Made by a program: the position numbers and the translations under genes. This document shows positions 33,732 through 41,292 of a DNA stretch of 48,724 nucleotides, piece after piece. The DNA lies in NCBI GenBank assembly GCA_964552205.1, contig CAZKFT010000013.1, positions 1 through 48,724 of the forward strand. Direction: 5' to 3'. This DNA is from JAIVGZ01 sp964552205. GTDB lineage: Bacteria > Pseudomonadota > Gammaproteobacteria > Natronospirales > JAIVGZ01. The notes beneath the pieces were generated by a model. That model worked only from the letters and a program-made list of their open reading frames with translations. It had not been told where the DNA came from and did no database searches. The number at the start of each line of letters is the position of its first letter. Positions within the stretch are counted from its first letter, which is position 1.

Positions 33732-34780
33732 ATATTCAACCATTCCTGAAATTGATGGTCGAAAAAAAGGCGTCCGACCTTTTCATCACCACCAACACCC
33801 CGGTCCGCATCAAGATTGAGGGCAAAATCATGCCGGTGGGCAAGGCGGTGATGACGCCGGATGTCACACGAGCCGCAGCTTACGGCATCATGAACGAGGA
33901 GCAACGCGCGGAGTTCGATCACGAAAAGGAACTCGACTTCGCCATCGCCGCTGAGGGTGGGCGCTTCCGGGTCAACGCATTCCACCAACGCGGGGATGTT
34001 GGTCTGGTGCTCCGGTACATCACTTCCGAAGTTCCTGTACTCGATGACCTCCAGGTTCCGGAAATCCTGCGCGACCTCATCCTGACAAAGCGCGGCTTGC
34101 TGCTCATGGTCGGTGCCACGGGGTCCGGCAAGTCCACTACGCTGGCCGCGATGATAAACCATCGGAATGAGTCGACGCCTGGCCACATCCTGACAATCGA
34201 GGACCCCATCGAGTTCGTGCACCCGAACAAGCAGTCCATCGTCAATCAACGCGAAGTCGGCGAGGACACCAAAAGTTATGCCCGTGCGCTGAAGAGCTCA
34301 TTGCGTGAGGCGCCGGACGTGATTCTCATCGGCGAGATTCGAGACCGGGAAACCATGGAAGCGGCTCTCGAGCTGGCTGGCACCGGCCACTTGGCAATCT
34401 CCACGCTGCATGCGAACAACGCGCACCAGACCATGGAACGCATCATCAACATGTTCCCGGAGGAGATGCACAAGCAATTGTTTATGGACCTGTCCATCAA
34501 CCTGCGCGCGGTCATTTCACAGCGCTTGGTACCGACGGTGGACGGCAAACGCTGCGCGGCGGTGGAAGTCATGATCAACACGCCGCATATCGCCGACCTG
34601 ATCCTTCAGGGCCGGATTGATGAGATCAAGGAGTTCATGGAATCGAGCCCGGAGAAAGGTGTTCAGACCTTCGACATGGCGCTTCACAAGCTCTACCAGG
34701 AAGGGCGCGTCAGCATGGAAGAGGCGCTTCGCAATGCGGACTCTCGCGCCAACCTCGAGGCCAAAATCAACTTCGGTTAG
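33728..34780 (+). CDS. Third PilT/PilU-type ATPase, PilU-like paralogue
   Basis: 350 residues. Walker A GATGSGKSTTLAAM, Walker B VILIGEIRDRETME, His box STLHANNAHQTMERIINMFPEE; the PilT motif is again absent (TPHIADLILQGRIDEIKEFM). It starts with a TTG that overlaps the pilU stop by 4 nt (TTGA), so translation is probably coupled. All catalytic boxes are intact, so it should be an active ATPase. Possibly a second force-tuning partner for PilT. The 3' end overlaps the convergent pyrK by 4 bp. Confidence 0.9.
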   Translation: MNIQPFLKLMVEKKASDLFITTNTPVRIKIEGKIMPVGKAVMTPDVTRAAAYGIMNEEQRAEFDHEKELDFAIAAEGGRFRVNAFHQRGDVGLVLRYITSEVPVLDDLQVPEILRDLILTKRGLLLMVGATGSGKSTTLAAMINHRNESTPGHILTIEDPIEFVHPNKQSIVNQREVGEDTKSYARALKSSLREAPDVILIGEIRDRETMEAALELAGTGHLAISTLHANNAHQTMERIINMFPEEMHKQLFMDLSINLRAVISQRLVPTVDGKRCAAVEVMINTPHIADLILQGRIDEIKEFMESSPEKGVQTFDMALHKLYQEGRVSMEEALRNADSRANLEAKINFG

Positions 34781-35670
34781 TCGAACATCGCAACGGCGCG
34801 GGATTCGAACACCGGACCGTCGACGCAAACACGCTTCATCGCCGCACCCGCGGCGGTATGGACCTCCACCACGCACCCTGCGCAACCGCCCACCGCGCAC
34901 GCCATGTACTCCTCCAGCGAAACCTGACATGGGAGGTCGAACTGGCGCGCCAGCGCTGCCACTGCACGCAACATGGGCGTGGGTCCGCAGGCGAGAATCT
35001 CAACCTCCGCTTTCGCGGAGTCATCAAGTGTTTGTAGCCAGGCCCGCGCCAGGTCTGTGATGTAACCTTCATAGCAGCCCGCAAATCCCTGCAGGCTGGC
35101 GAGTCGCGAAGGAATTCCCCAGTCCTCCAACAATGGCATGGATGCTATGACGCCTTCAGGCATGCCGGGCACCATGATGCGCGATGGGGTGACCGGGAAT
35201 GGAAACGGCACCTCCGAACCCATCATGACCAGCGGTCGCCACCCTGCGCCGCGGTCTCGGCGTAATGCATCCGCGAGGAACACCATTGGGGGGATACCCA
35301 CACCACCACCTAGCAACATGGGCCGGGTCCGGTCGCCATGCAGTCTGAACGGCTCGCCAATTGGCCCCATCACACTGATGGAATCCCCCGGCCCACGTTG
35401 GGCCAGCAGGCGTGTGCCAGCACCGACTGCCTTGTACAGGAACTCAACCCAACCTTCATCAACAGAAACTCGCATGATGGAAAGGGGGCGTCGCATCGGC
35501 AGACTGGGGTCGCAGGTCAGATGAGCGAAGGACCCTGGCTGCGCCTTACCCGCGACCCGCGGGGCGTTGACCCGCAAAACATACTGCTCACCCGCGTAGG
35601 CCACTTGGGAAACCACCGTGGCGTCCTCGATCAGGATGGTCCCGCGGTGTGCGCGCCGTGGATCGCTCAT
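34777..35670 (-). CDS. pyrK: PyrK-like FAD/2Fe-2S electron-transfer subunit
   Basis: 297 residues. Ferredoxin-reductase-like fold: FAD site PMRRPLSIMR (RxxS type), NAD site LLGGGVGIPPMVFLADAL, and the 2Fe-2S Cys cluster EEYMACAVGGCAGCVVEV ... RVCVDGPVF. Normally the partner of class 1B dihydroorotate dehydrogenase (PyrDB), passing electrons to NAD. No pyrD lies in the window. The ATG at 35670 is on the pyrB stop (ATGA overlap). It is the last gene of the gshA-to-pyrK chain. Confidence 0.85.
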   Translation of the reverse strand: MSDPRRAHRGTILIEDATVVSQVAYAGEQYVLRVNAPRVAGKAQPGSFAHLTCDPSLPMRRPLSIMRVSVDEGWVEFLYKAVGAGTRLLAQRGPGDSISVMGPIGEPFRLHGDRTRPMLLGGGVGIPPMVFLADALRRDRGAGWRPLVMMGSEVPFPFPVTPSRIMVPGMPEGVIASMPLLEDWGIPSRLASLQGFAGCYEGYITDLARAWLQTLDDSAKAEVEILACGPTPMLRAVAALARQFDLPCQVSLEEYMACAVGGCAGCVVEVHTAAGAAMKRVCVDGPVFESRAVAMFD

Positions 35671-36614
35671 GAGTCCAGTCCTTGTGCCAGCCACTCGAGA
35701 ACCGCCATGCGGACGGGTATACCCAACGCAACCTGACGAAGGATCAATGACCGGGGCCCATCCGCGACTTCGGACGCAATCTCGACCTCACGGTTGAACG
35801 GTCCTGGATGCATGACCAGCGCATCGGGCGCGGAACGCGAGAGTCGTTGCTCGGTAAGTCCCCATTCGGCGAAATAACTTCTTTCGTCCAGCTCGCCTTG
35901 CGCTGCCATACGCTCACGCTGTACGCGCAGGGCCATCACCACATCCGCCCCTCCCATGGCATCGTCGAGGGAGTCGAATCGGTCGATTCCCTCGAGGTCA
36001 CCCGCTTTCGGCATGAAGCCGTCTGGACCGGCTATGCGTAGATGGGCACCGAGCTGCCCCAATACCTGTATGGCTGAACGCGCAACGCGCGAGTGAACGA
36101 TGTCGCCAACGATGGCGATGGTTCGTCCTTCCACTTTCCCGAAACGCTGCACCAGCGTGAGCGCGTCTATCAGCCCCTGTGTCGGATGGTCAGCGCGTCC
36201 TTCACCTGCACTGACGATGGCCAGACGTTGACCTGCGAGGGCATCTGCGACCGGTTGCAACATGCGCTCGCCAGCGTGGCGTACCACGAACATCTGCACA
36301 TCCATCGCGTGCAGCGTACGGATGGTATCTAGGAGGCTTTCGCCCTTGACGGTGGACGAACTCGCCATGTCGAGGTTGATGACTTGCGCTCCTAGTCGGG
36401 CAGCTGCCAGTTCGAAGGAAGCGCGGGTGCGGGTGCTGGGTTCGAAAAAAAGGTTGGCAACCGTCACGCCGGAAAGCGAGGCGGGCAAACTGCCGTTCGA
36501 AGACAGAATCCGGTCCAGAGCATCCGCCCGTGCAAGCAAATGCTGAATGGACTCTTTGCCGATATCTGACAGGCTGGTCAGGACAGGTATCGCACCACGC
36601 CGTTCCCGGGTCAT
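35667..36614 (-). CDS. pyrB: Aspartate carbamoyltransferase catalytic subunit
   Basis: 315 residues. Carbamoyl-phosphate site FEPSTRTRASFELAA, further ligand motif RHAGERML and MHPGPFNR. First committed step of pyrimidine synthesis. No pyrI next to it; the following gene is pyrK. Overlaps ruvX by 4 nt and pyrK by 4 nt. The ATG at 36614 starts two codons before the usual family N-terminus. Confidence 0.96.
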   Translation of the reverse strand: MTRERRGAIPVLTSLSDIGKESIQHLLARADALDRILSSNGSLPASLSGVTVANLFFEPSTRTRASFELAAARLGAQVINLDMASSSTVKGESLLDTIRTLHAMDVQMFVVRHAGERMLQPVADALAGQRLAIVSAGEGRADHPTQGLIDALTLVQRFGKVEGRTIAIVGDIVHSRVARSAIQVLGQLGAHLRIAGPDGFMPKAGDLEGIDRFDSLDDAMGGADVVMALRVQRERMAAQGELDERSYFAEWGLTEQRLSRSAPDALVMHPGPFNREVEIASEVADGPRSLILRQVALGIPVRMAVLEWLAQGLDS

Positions 36615-37042
36615 CGGGTTTCGCCTCCACCAAGCCAGTCATTGAGAATGACAGCCGCTGCGGCGGCATCAATCTCGCCTTGCTTCACGCGCCGGTGGTC
36701 GCCCCGCTGGCGTCGTTCCACCAATGCCTCATTCGCAGCAAAGGAACTCAATCGCTCATCCACGAGGTGGACCGGCAGGTCGAACCGCTCGCCGAGGGTG
36801 ACACTGAATGCCGTTGCTGCTGTCGTGATATCGCTGTCACTGCGGTCGGCATTATACGGAACCCCCACTATGAAAGCCGCTGGACCCCACTCCTTGACCA
36901 GCCCGTCAATGGCTGGCCAGTCGGGCCCGCTGTCACGGTTTGCGACAGTCAGCAAGGGGCGCGCCTCCCCCATCAATTCACTGCCTACGGCTACACCGAT
37001 GCGCCGCAGTCCAAAGTCAAAACCCAGGAAGGTTCTGCTCAC
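36611..37042 (-). CDS. ruvX: RuvX/YqgF Holliday-junction resolvase-like nuclease
   Basis: 143 residues, RNase H-like fold. FLGFDFGLRRIGVAVG at the start (catalytic Asp and GxRxxGxAxG), VGVPYNADRSDSD in the middle and VHLVDERLSSFAANEAL, KQGEIDAAAAAVILNDWL at the end with the other acidic residues. It acts in 16S rRNA 5'-end maturation in E. coli. ATGA overlaps with algH upstream and pyrB downstream. Confidence 0.94.
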   Translation of the reverse strand: MSRTFLGFDFGLRRIGVAVGSELMGEARPLLTVANRDSGPDWPAIDGLVKEWGPAAFIVGVPYNADRSDSDITTAATAFSVTLGERFDLPVHLVDERLSSFAANEALVERRQRGDHRRVKQGEIDAAAAAVILNDWLGGGETR

Positions 37043-37617
37043 GCGTGTCCGGCCTCCACGCCCAACAGCCGGACATCAATGCCCAGAAGCCGCGCCGCCT
37101 GCTCCCAACGGAGATCGGGTGGCACCGTAAACAGGATTGATTCGTCCACTGGGACGTTGATCCAGGAGTTGTCAGCCAGCTCCTGTTCCAACTGGCCGGC
37201 GCCCCAGCCTGCGTAACCCAGTGCGAACAGGACGCGGCCAGGTCCTCGTCCCCGTGCCAGCCTTTCGAGCACATCCTTTGAGGTGGTGACGCTCAGGTTG
37301 TCGTTGATGCGTATGGTTGCGTCGTAGTCCTCGCTTCCGTCGTGGATGACGAAGCCGCGCTCCGGTTGGACAGGCCCGCCAGCAAAGACTGGCTGCCCGG
37401 CGACGATGGCGTCTTCGGTCTGTAAATCGAACTGTTCCAACACTTCTCCCACATCCATGTTCAGCGGGCGATTGATTACCACGCCGAGCGCGCCGTATTC
37501 GGTGTGTTCACAAATAAGGGATACGCTGTGCGCGAACCGTGGGTCAGGTAGTGTGGGCATGGCGATGAGCAGTTGCCCTGTCAATCTCGTCGGCTCAATG
37601 GAGGTTTTACTGACCAC
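37039..37617 (-). CDS. algH: YqgE/AlgH-family protein
   Basis: 192 residues. Family blocks LTGQLLIAMPTLPDPRFAHSV, GALGVVINRPLN, VFAGGPVQPERGFVIH and FALGYAGWGAGQLEQELADN. No enzyme activity is firmly known; in Pseudomonas it has been linked to alginate control. The start is uncertain: GTG at 37617 (used here), GTG at 37623, or a TTG before residue LTGQ. All would overlap the tonB gene. It is always next to ruvX in this neighbourhood type. Confidence 0.88.
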   Translation of the reverse strand: MVSKTSIEPTRLTGQLLIAMPTLPDPRFAHSVSLICEHTEYGALGVVINRPLNMDVGEVLEQFDLQTEDAIVAGQPVFAGGPVQPERGFVIHDGSEDYDATIRINDNLSVTTSKDVLERLARGRGPGRVLFALGYAGWGAGQLEQELADNSWINVPVDESILFTVPPDLRWEQAARLLGIDVRLLGVEAGHA

Positions 37618-38527
37618 GGGCACCCGCACGGACTGACGACGTGGCATCGTCACCGAAATCCCAGACAAATGCGAAACGCAGCAGGTCCACTTCGCGCGCG
37701 AGATTTTCCGGAAACGCGGGGAAGGGGGCTGCCATGTATACGATGCGTAGTGCAGCGTCATCGAGAATGCGATGCCCGGACCCCGAGCGTACGCGCAGTT
37801 CACGGACATTTCCGCTTGGTCCCAGCGCCACTTCCAGCGTCAGAGCGCCTCTCAGTCCCTGCCTACGCGCCTCGTCTGGGTAGTTCAGGTTGCCCACGCG
37901 CTCAACACGCTCGCGCCAGGCATCCAGGTAGGCGGCATACAGGGCCTCACGGGTATTCACATCCACCCAGCGTTCCCGCTGATTCTCGCTGAAAGCGAGC
38001 GGCGTATGTGCATCTGTGTCTGCTGAGATGCTTGGTAAATTGAGGTTGGAACCGTAGGCTGCAGGAGTGGCAGTTCCTCCACCCGTCCGTAGTGTCAGGG
38101 CAAAACTCAGGTGCCCTTGTGTACTCGAAATGACGGGATCAGGGGTTGCAGCAGCCCGCGGCTGGGAGTCGTCCGCACGGTCCTCATTGAACTGCCCTGT
38201 GAGCGGCGTTTCCCCCCGCGTGGAGCTTGCCCGCGCATCGGGGTCACCCCGACTGGAATCCGGGCTTCGCGGCCTGACACGCTCATCCGTGTTGCCTGCA
38301 CCCCTTTGCGATGCGTCGGCGAGATAATCGGCTTCCTCGGGTGGGTCATCGGTGGGCGCATTGACCAGGACAATTTCAAGCGTTGGAGAACCTTCAGTGT
38401 CGTCACTGCGGTCCGCGGTGAATGTAACCCCGAGAATCACCATCGCATGCAACAGCACAGCAAACGCCACGGTGGTGACCAAGCGATCCCGGTGGGTGAT
38501 GGGGCTTTTTGTCACTTCAGCGTACAT
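37607..38527 (-). CDS. Energy-transducer TonB-family protein
   Basis: 306 residues. N-terminal membrane helix (about residues 15-36, TVAFAVLLHAMVILGVTF), a long polar linker rich in Asp, Glu, Arg and Ser rather than Pro/Lys, and a C-terminal TonB domain (NLNYPDEARRQGLRGALTLEVALGPSGNVRELRVRSGSG). In Pseudomonas the tonB3 gene at this same position (gshB-tonB3-algH-ruvX) is needed for normal twitching motility, so this is probably its equivalent. Overlaps both neighbours by about 11 nt. Confidence 0.85.
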   Translation of the reverse strand: MYAEVTKSPITHRDRLVTTVAFAVLLHAMVILGVTFTADRSDDTEGSPTLEIVLVNAPTDDPPEEADYLADASQRGAGNTDERVRPRSPDSSRGDPDARASSTRGETPLTGQFNEDRADDSQPRAAATPDPVISSTQGHLSFALTLRTGGGTATPAAYGSNLNLPSISADTDAHTPLAFSENQRERWVDVNTREALYAAYLDAWRERVERVGNLNYPDEARRQGLRGALTLEVALGPSGNVRELRVRSGSGHRILDDAALRIVYMAAPFPAFPENLAREVDLLRFAFVWDFGDDATSSVRAGARGQ

Positions 38528-39035
38528 CTGGCCTCGCGGATAGGCGGGCGTTAATCGCCACGGTGATTATACCGGTTGCCGTTCCGGCGATGATGGCGAA
38601 AGCGAGCAGGACGGGTGCAGCCGCCCAAAGCCCCGGGTGTGGCACATAGATGGCCCAGGCAACCAGGAGCTGGCAAGCGATATGTGCCATTGCTGCAGGT
38701 ACGGCAAACCCCACCGGCCCGAGCACTGGTCGCAGCGTCATATGCAGGACCGCGAGCGTGGCAAGTGCCCCGAGTGCGCCCGCCACCGAGAGGACGAAGG
38801 TCGGGCTCAACAGTGTTCCCAACAATAAGCTTGCACCTATGACCCGCAGACCTGTGACCCAGATGGCTGCCCCTAGCCCGTGGCGAAAGAGCACAATCAG
38901 CGTGATGACATTCGCGAGACCCGGCTTGATGCCCGGTATGGGTGACGGTATTCCGGATTCGAGAAGGTGCACGCTGATAGCGAGCGCCGCATACAGCGCC
39001 ACTTGGCGGTCAGTAATTGATGCTGTCATACCCAT
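38517..39035 (-). CDS. Gx transporter-family membrane protein
   Basis: 172 residues, about five membrane helices. Family motif SGIPSPIPGIKPGLANVITLIVLF, which gives 'heptaprenyl diphosphate synthase component I' annotations. In several phyla such genes sit with NusG-domain-II and ApbE genes in loci for flavin transfer outside the cytoplasm, and the protein may move flavin or a quinone-like substrate. Start ATG at 39035 or 39029 (codons 1 and 3), both inside the upstream gene. It begins the overlap with tonB at its 3' end. Confidence 0.82.
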   Translation of the reverse strand: MGMTASITDRQVALYAALAISVHLLESGIPSPIPGIKPGLANVITLIVLFRHGLGAAIWVTGLRVIGASLLLGTLLSPTFVLSVAGALGALATLAVLHMTLRPVLGPVGFAVPAAMAHIACQLLVAWAIYVPHPGLWAAAPVLLAFAIIAGTATGIITVAINARLSARPDVR

Positions 39036-39372
39036 CGTCCCGCGCAGCAATCCTGATGCTGACTCCGTTGGGAATGCAGGCAGCGAAATCTCCGGTCCTT
39101 CGCAACCAACCGCTCACGATGCATACGCGATTGCGGCACGGGGAACTGCTGAAGCGGGCCCGGCCTTCTTCCACGAGAATCACGCTCGGTCCAAGGGTTC
39201 CCGGAAAAATAGCCTCGGTATCCATCGTCAGGTCCAACTTCGTCGTGGTGGTCGGGGTGCGTATTTCGACCCACTGTGGCGGCTCGCTGGGTTGCCACAA
39301 CGCCCGGGCAAGCAAGCCCACCGCCAACACGGCGAGTAACACGATGACGGCGTCAGCGGGCCGCAGCCACAT
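39010..39372 (-). CDS. NusG domain II-containing membrane-anchored protein
   Basis: 120 residues. One N-terminal membrane helix (about residues 8-27, AVIVLLAVLAVGLLARALW), then a NusG-II-like beta domain with SPCRNRVCIVSGWLRRTGDFAACIPNGVSIRI. The Cys pair in CRNRVC and the CIPN turn are typical of the family. Probably extracytoplasmic. It is a frequent companion of Gx-transporter and ApbE genes. Overlaps apbE by 20 nt and the next gene by about 26 nt. Confidence 0.83.
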   Translation of the reverse strand: MWLRPADAVIVLLAVLAVGLLARALWQPSEPPQWVEIRTPTTTTKLDLTMDTEAIFPGTLGPSVILVEEGRARFSSSPCRNRVCIVSGWLRRTGDFAACIPNGVSIRIAARDDGYDSINY

Positions 39373-40345
39373 GGGACCTTACCCTCATTGAGGCCGCACC
39401 AGGCTCGAAGTTGACTCTGTCCGCCATGTCTGGCGTACCTTCGATTGCACCATCGCTGCGAACGCGCATGACGAGAGTGATGCCCATGCTCTCGGCGATT
39501 ACAGGCCACTCATCTCCAGCCACGAACAATGCGGTGGAAGCCGCGTCGGCTACCGCCGCATTCTCATGGATGACGGTCAGGGAGGCTGTTCCTGCCGCGG
39601 GGTTCCCCGTTCTGGGATCGAGGACATGGTGAAAGCGTTCGCCATCCCACACGAAGGCACGCTCGTAGTCTCCCGATGTGAAAATGGACTCTCCTGATTC
39701 AAGGGTCACGCCCGCGAGCACGCCACTGCTTCGCGGGTTTCTGATGCCGACGCGCCATCCGCGCCCTGCGGCGGTGCCGATGACTGCGATGTCGCCTCCG
39801 GCGTTCACCAGGGCATGCTGCACACCGTGTTCTGAGAGAGCCGCCATCGCTTCGGCTACAGCGACGCCCTTTGCGTAAGCACCCAGATCGATTCGCGTCG
39901 GCAAGCGACCCGACAACCAGGCCTCGATTTCCGACTGCTCCGGCGGTGGACCGGCTGGTCGCTCTTGTTCGTGGAACCCCCAAAGCTCCGTCAATGCGCC
40001 AATGGTGGGGTCGAACAGACCGGACGATAAGGACTGCAAACGACTGGCATGCGCCAAGAGTGCGTCCAGGCGCGGGCTGGCTTCTGCGTACTCTGCTGCA
40101 CTGAGTGCACGGTTGTACTGACCCAATTCACCATCGCCCCAGCCATAGTAGTCATTGCCGGCGTCGTTCATGGTCGCGCGGACAACGCGAAACATTTCAG
40201 CTTGGCGATTAACGGGAACATCACGAAGACTGATCTCAACCAGCGTGCCCAGGGCGGGGAAGTTGTCGTGGGCAATATTGTCAGGTGGGGTACTGCAGGC
40301 GGACAGCAAGGCGCCAGCCAGCGCCAGGACAACGACTGCCCTCAT
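39353..40345 (-). CDS. apbE: FAD:protein FMN transferase, lipoprotein
   Basis: 330 residues. Lipoprotein signal with Cys17 (LLSAC). ApbE motifs RIDLGAYAKGVAVAEAM, NAGGDIAV, HHVLDPRTGNPA and ADAASTALFVAG with the magnesium-binding Asp. It moves FMN from FAD to a Thr/Ser of target proteins outside the cytoplasm (for example Rnf or Nqr subunits). No obvious flavinylation target (D/S-G-A-T/S) appears among its neighbours. ATGA overlap with gshB. Confidence 0.92.
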   Translation of the reverse strand: MRAVVVLALAGALLSACSTPPDNIAHDNFPALGTLVEISLRDVPVNRQAEMFRVVRATMNDAGNDYYGWGDGELGQYNRALSAAEYAEASPRLDALLAHASRLQSLSSGLFDPTIGALTELWGFHEQERPAGPPPEQSEIEAWLSGRLPTRIDLGAYAKGVAVAEAMAALSEHGVQHALVNAGGDIAVIGTAAGRGWRVGIRNPRSSGVLAGVTLESGESIFTSGDYERAFVWDGERFHHVLDPRTGNPAAGTASLTVIHENAAVADAASTALFVAGDEWPVIAESMGITLVMRVRSDGAIEGTPDMADRVNFEPGAASMRVRSHVAAAR

Positions 40346-41292
40346 GCGGGAAGGCGCGTCATCAACGCGTCGAAGAAGTCGCTTGCGATGTTGAGGTTGA
40401 ACTGCTGGTCCAGCTCACGCACACAGGTGGGACTGGTGACATTGATTTCCGTGAGGTAATCACCGATCACATCCAGTCCTACGAAGAGCAGGCCCTTCTC
40501 CCGCATGGTCGGCCCGACCTGCGCACATATCCACCGGTCGCGCTCGCTGAGCGGAATGCCCTCGCCGCGGCCACCTGCAGCGAGATTCCCTCTGGACTCC
40601 CCGGCCGCTGGAATCCGAGCCAATGCATACGGGACGGGGTCGCCGTCAATCAAAAGGATGCGCTTATCGCCCGCGCTGATCTCGGGAATAAAGCGTTGCG
40701 CCATCACAAACCGTTCGCCGTGACCAGTCAACGTTTCCAAAATGACGCTGAGGTTCGGGTCGCGTGCTGATGTGCGGAACACCGATGCGCCTCCCATTCC
40801 CGCCAATGGCTTCAGGATGGCATCCGGGTGCGCATCAACGAACGCACGCAAACGCTTCATGTCGCGGCTGATCAACGTGGGCGCACAACATTGGGCAAAC
40901 CAGCCGATATATGCCTTCTCATTGACATCACGCAAAGCGTCCGGCGCGTTGACCACCAGCGTACCAGCAAGGCTCGCCCGCTCAAGCAGATAGGTAGCGT
41001 AGACGTACTCGACATCGAATGGCGGATCCTTGCGCATGAGAACGATGTCGGCCAGTTCGTGCAGCGGCGCCTCGCACGACTCGCCGAACGTGAACCAGTC
41101 CGCTGCATCGTCCTTCACTGCAATGTCGCGCGCTTGGGCAAAGCACTCGCCATCCGCCAGGTACAGGTCACCCAATTCGATATACAGCAAGCGCCACCCA
41201 CGGCGTTGCACCTCCAGCATCATCGCCAAGGTCGTGTCCTTCCAGGGCTTGATGTCTTGGATTGGGTCCATGACCACGGCGACGGTCACCAT
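40342..41292 (-). CDS. gshB: Glutathione synthetase
   Basis: 316 residues. ATP-grasp enzyme with VMDPIQDIKPWKDTTLAM, MRKDPPFDVEYVYATYLLE, KPLAGMGGASVF (ATP loop) and EINVTSPTCVRELD at the C-terminus. Adds glycine to gamma-glutamylcysteine in the cytosol. The ATG at 41292 shares one base with the gshA stop (TGATG). It follows gshA directly, so both glutathione steps are co-expressed. Confidence 0.96.
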   Translation of the reverse strand: MVTVAVVMDPIQDIKPWKDTTLAMMLEVQRRGWRLLYIELGDLYLADGECFAQARDIAVKDDAADWFTFGESCEAPLHELADIVLMRKDPPFDVEYVYATYLLERASLAGTLVVNAPDALRDVNEKAYIGWFAQCCAPTLISRDMKRLRAFVDAHPDAILKPLAGMGGASVFRTSARDPNLSVILETLTGHGERFVMAQRFIPEISAGDKRILLIDGDPVPYALARIPAAGESRGNLAAGGRGEGIPLSERDRWICAQVGPTMREKGLLFVGLDVIGDYLTEINVTSPTCVRELDQQFNLNIASDFFDALMTRLPA

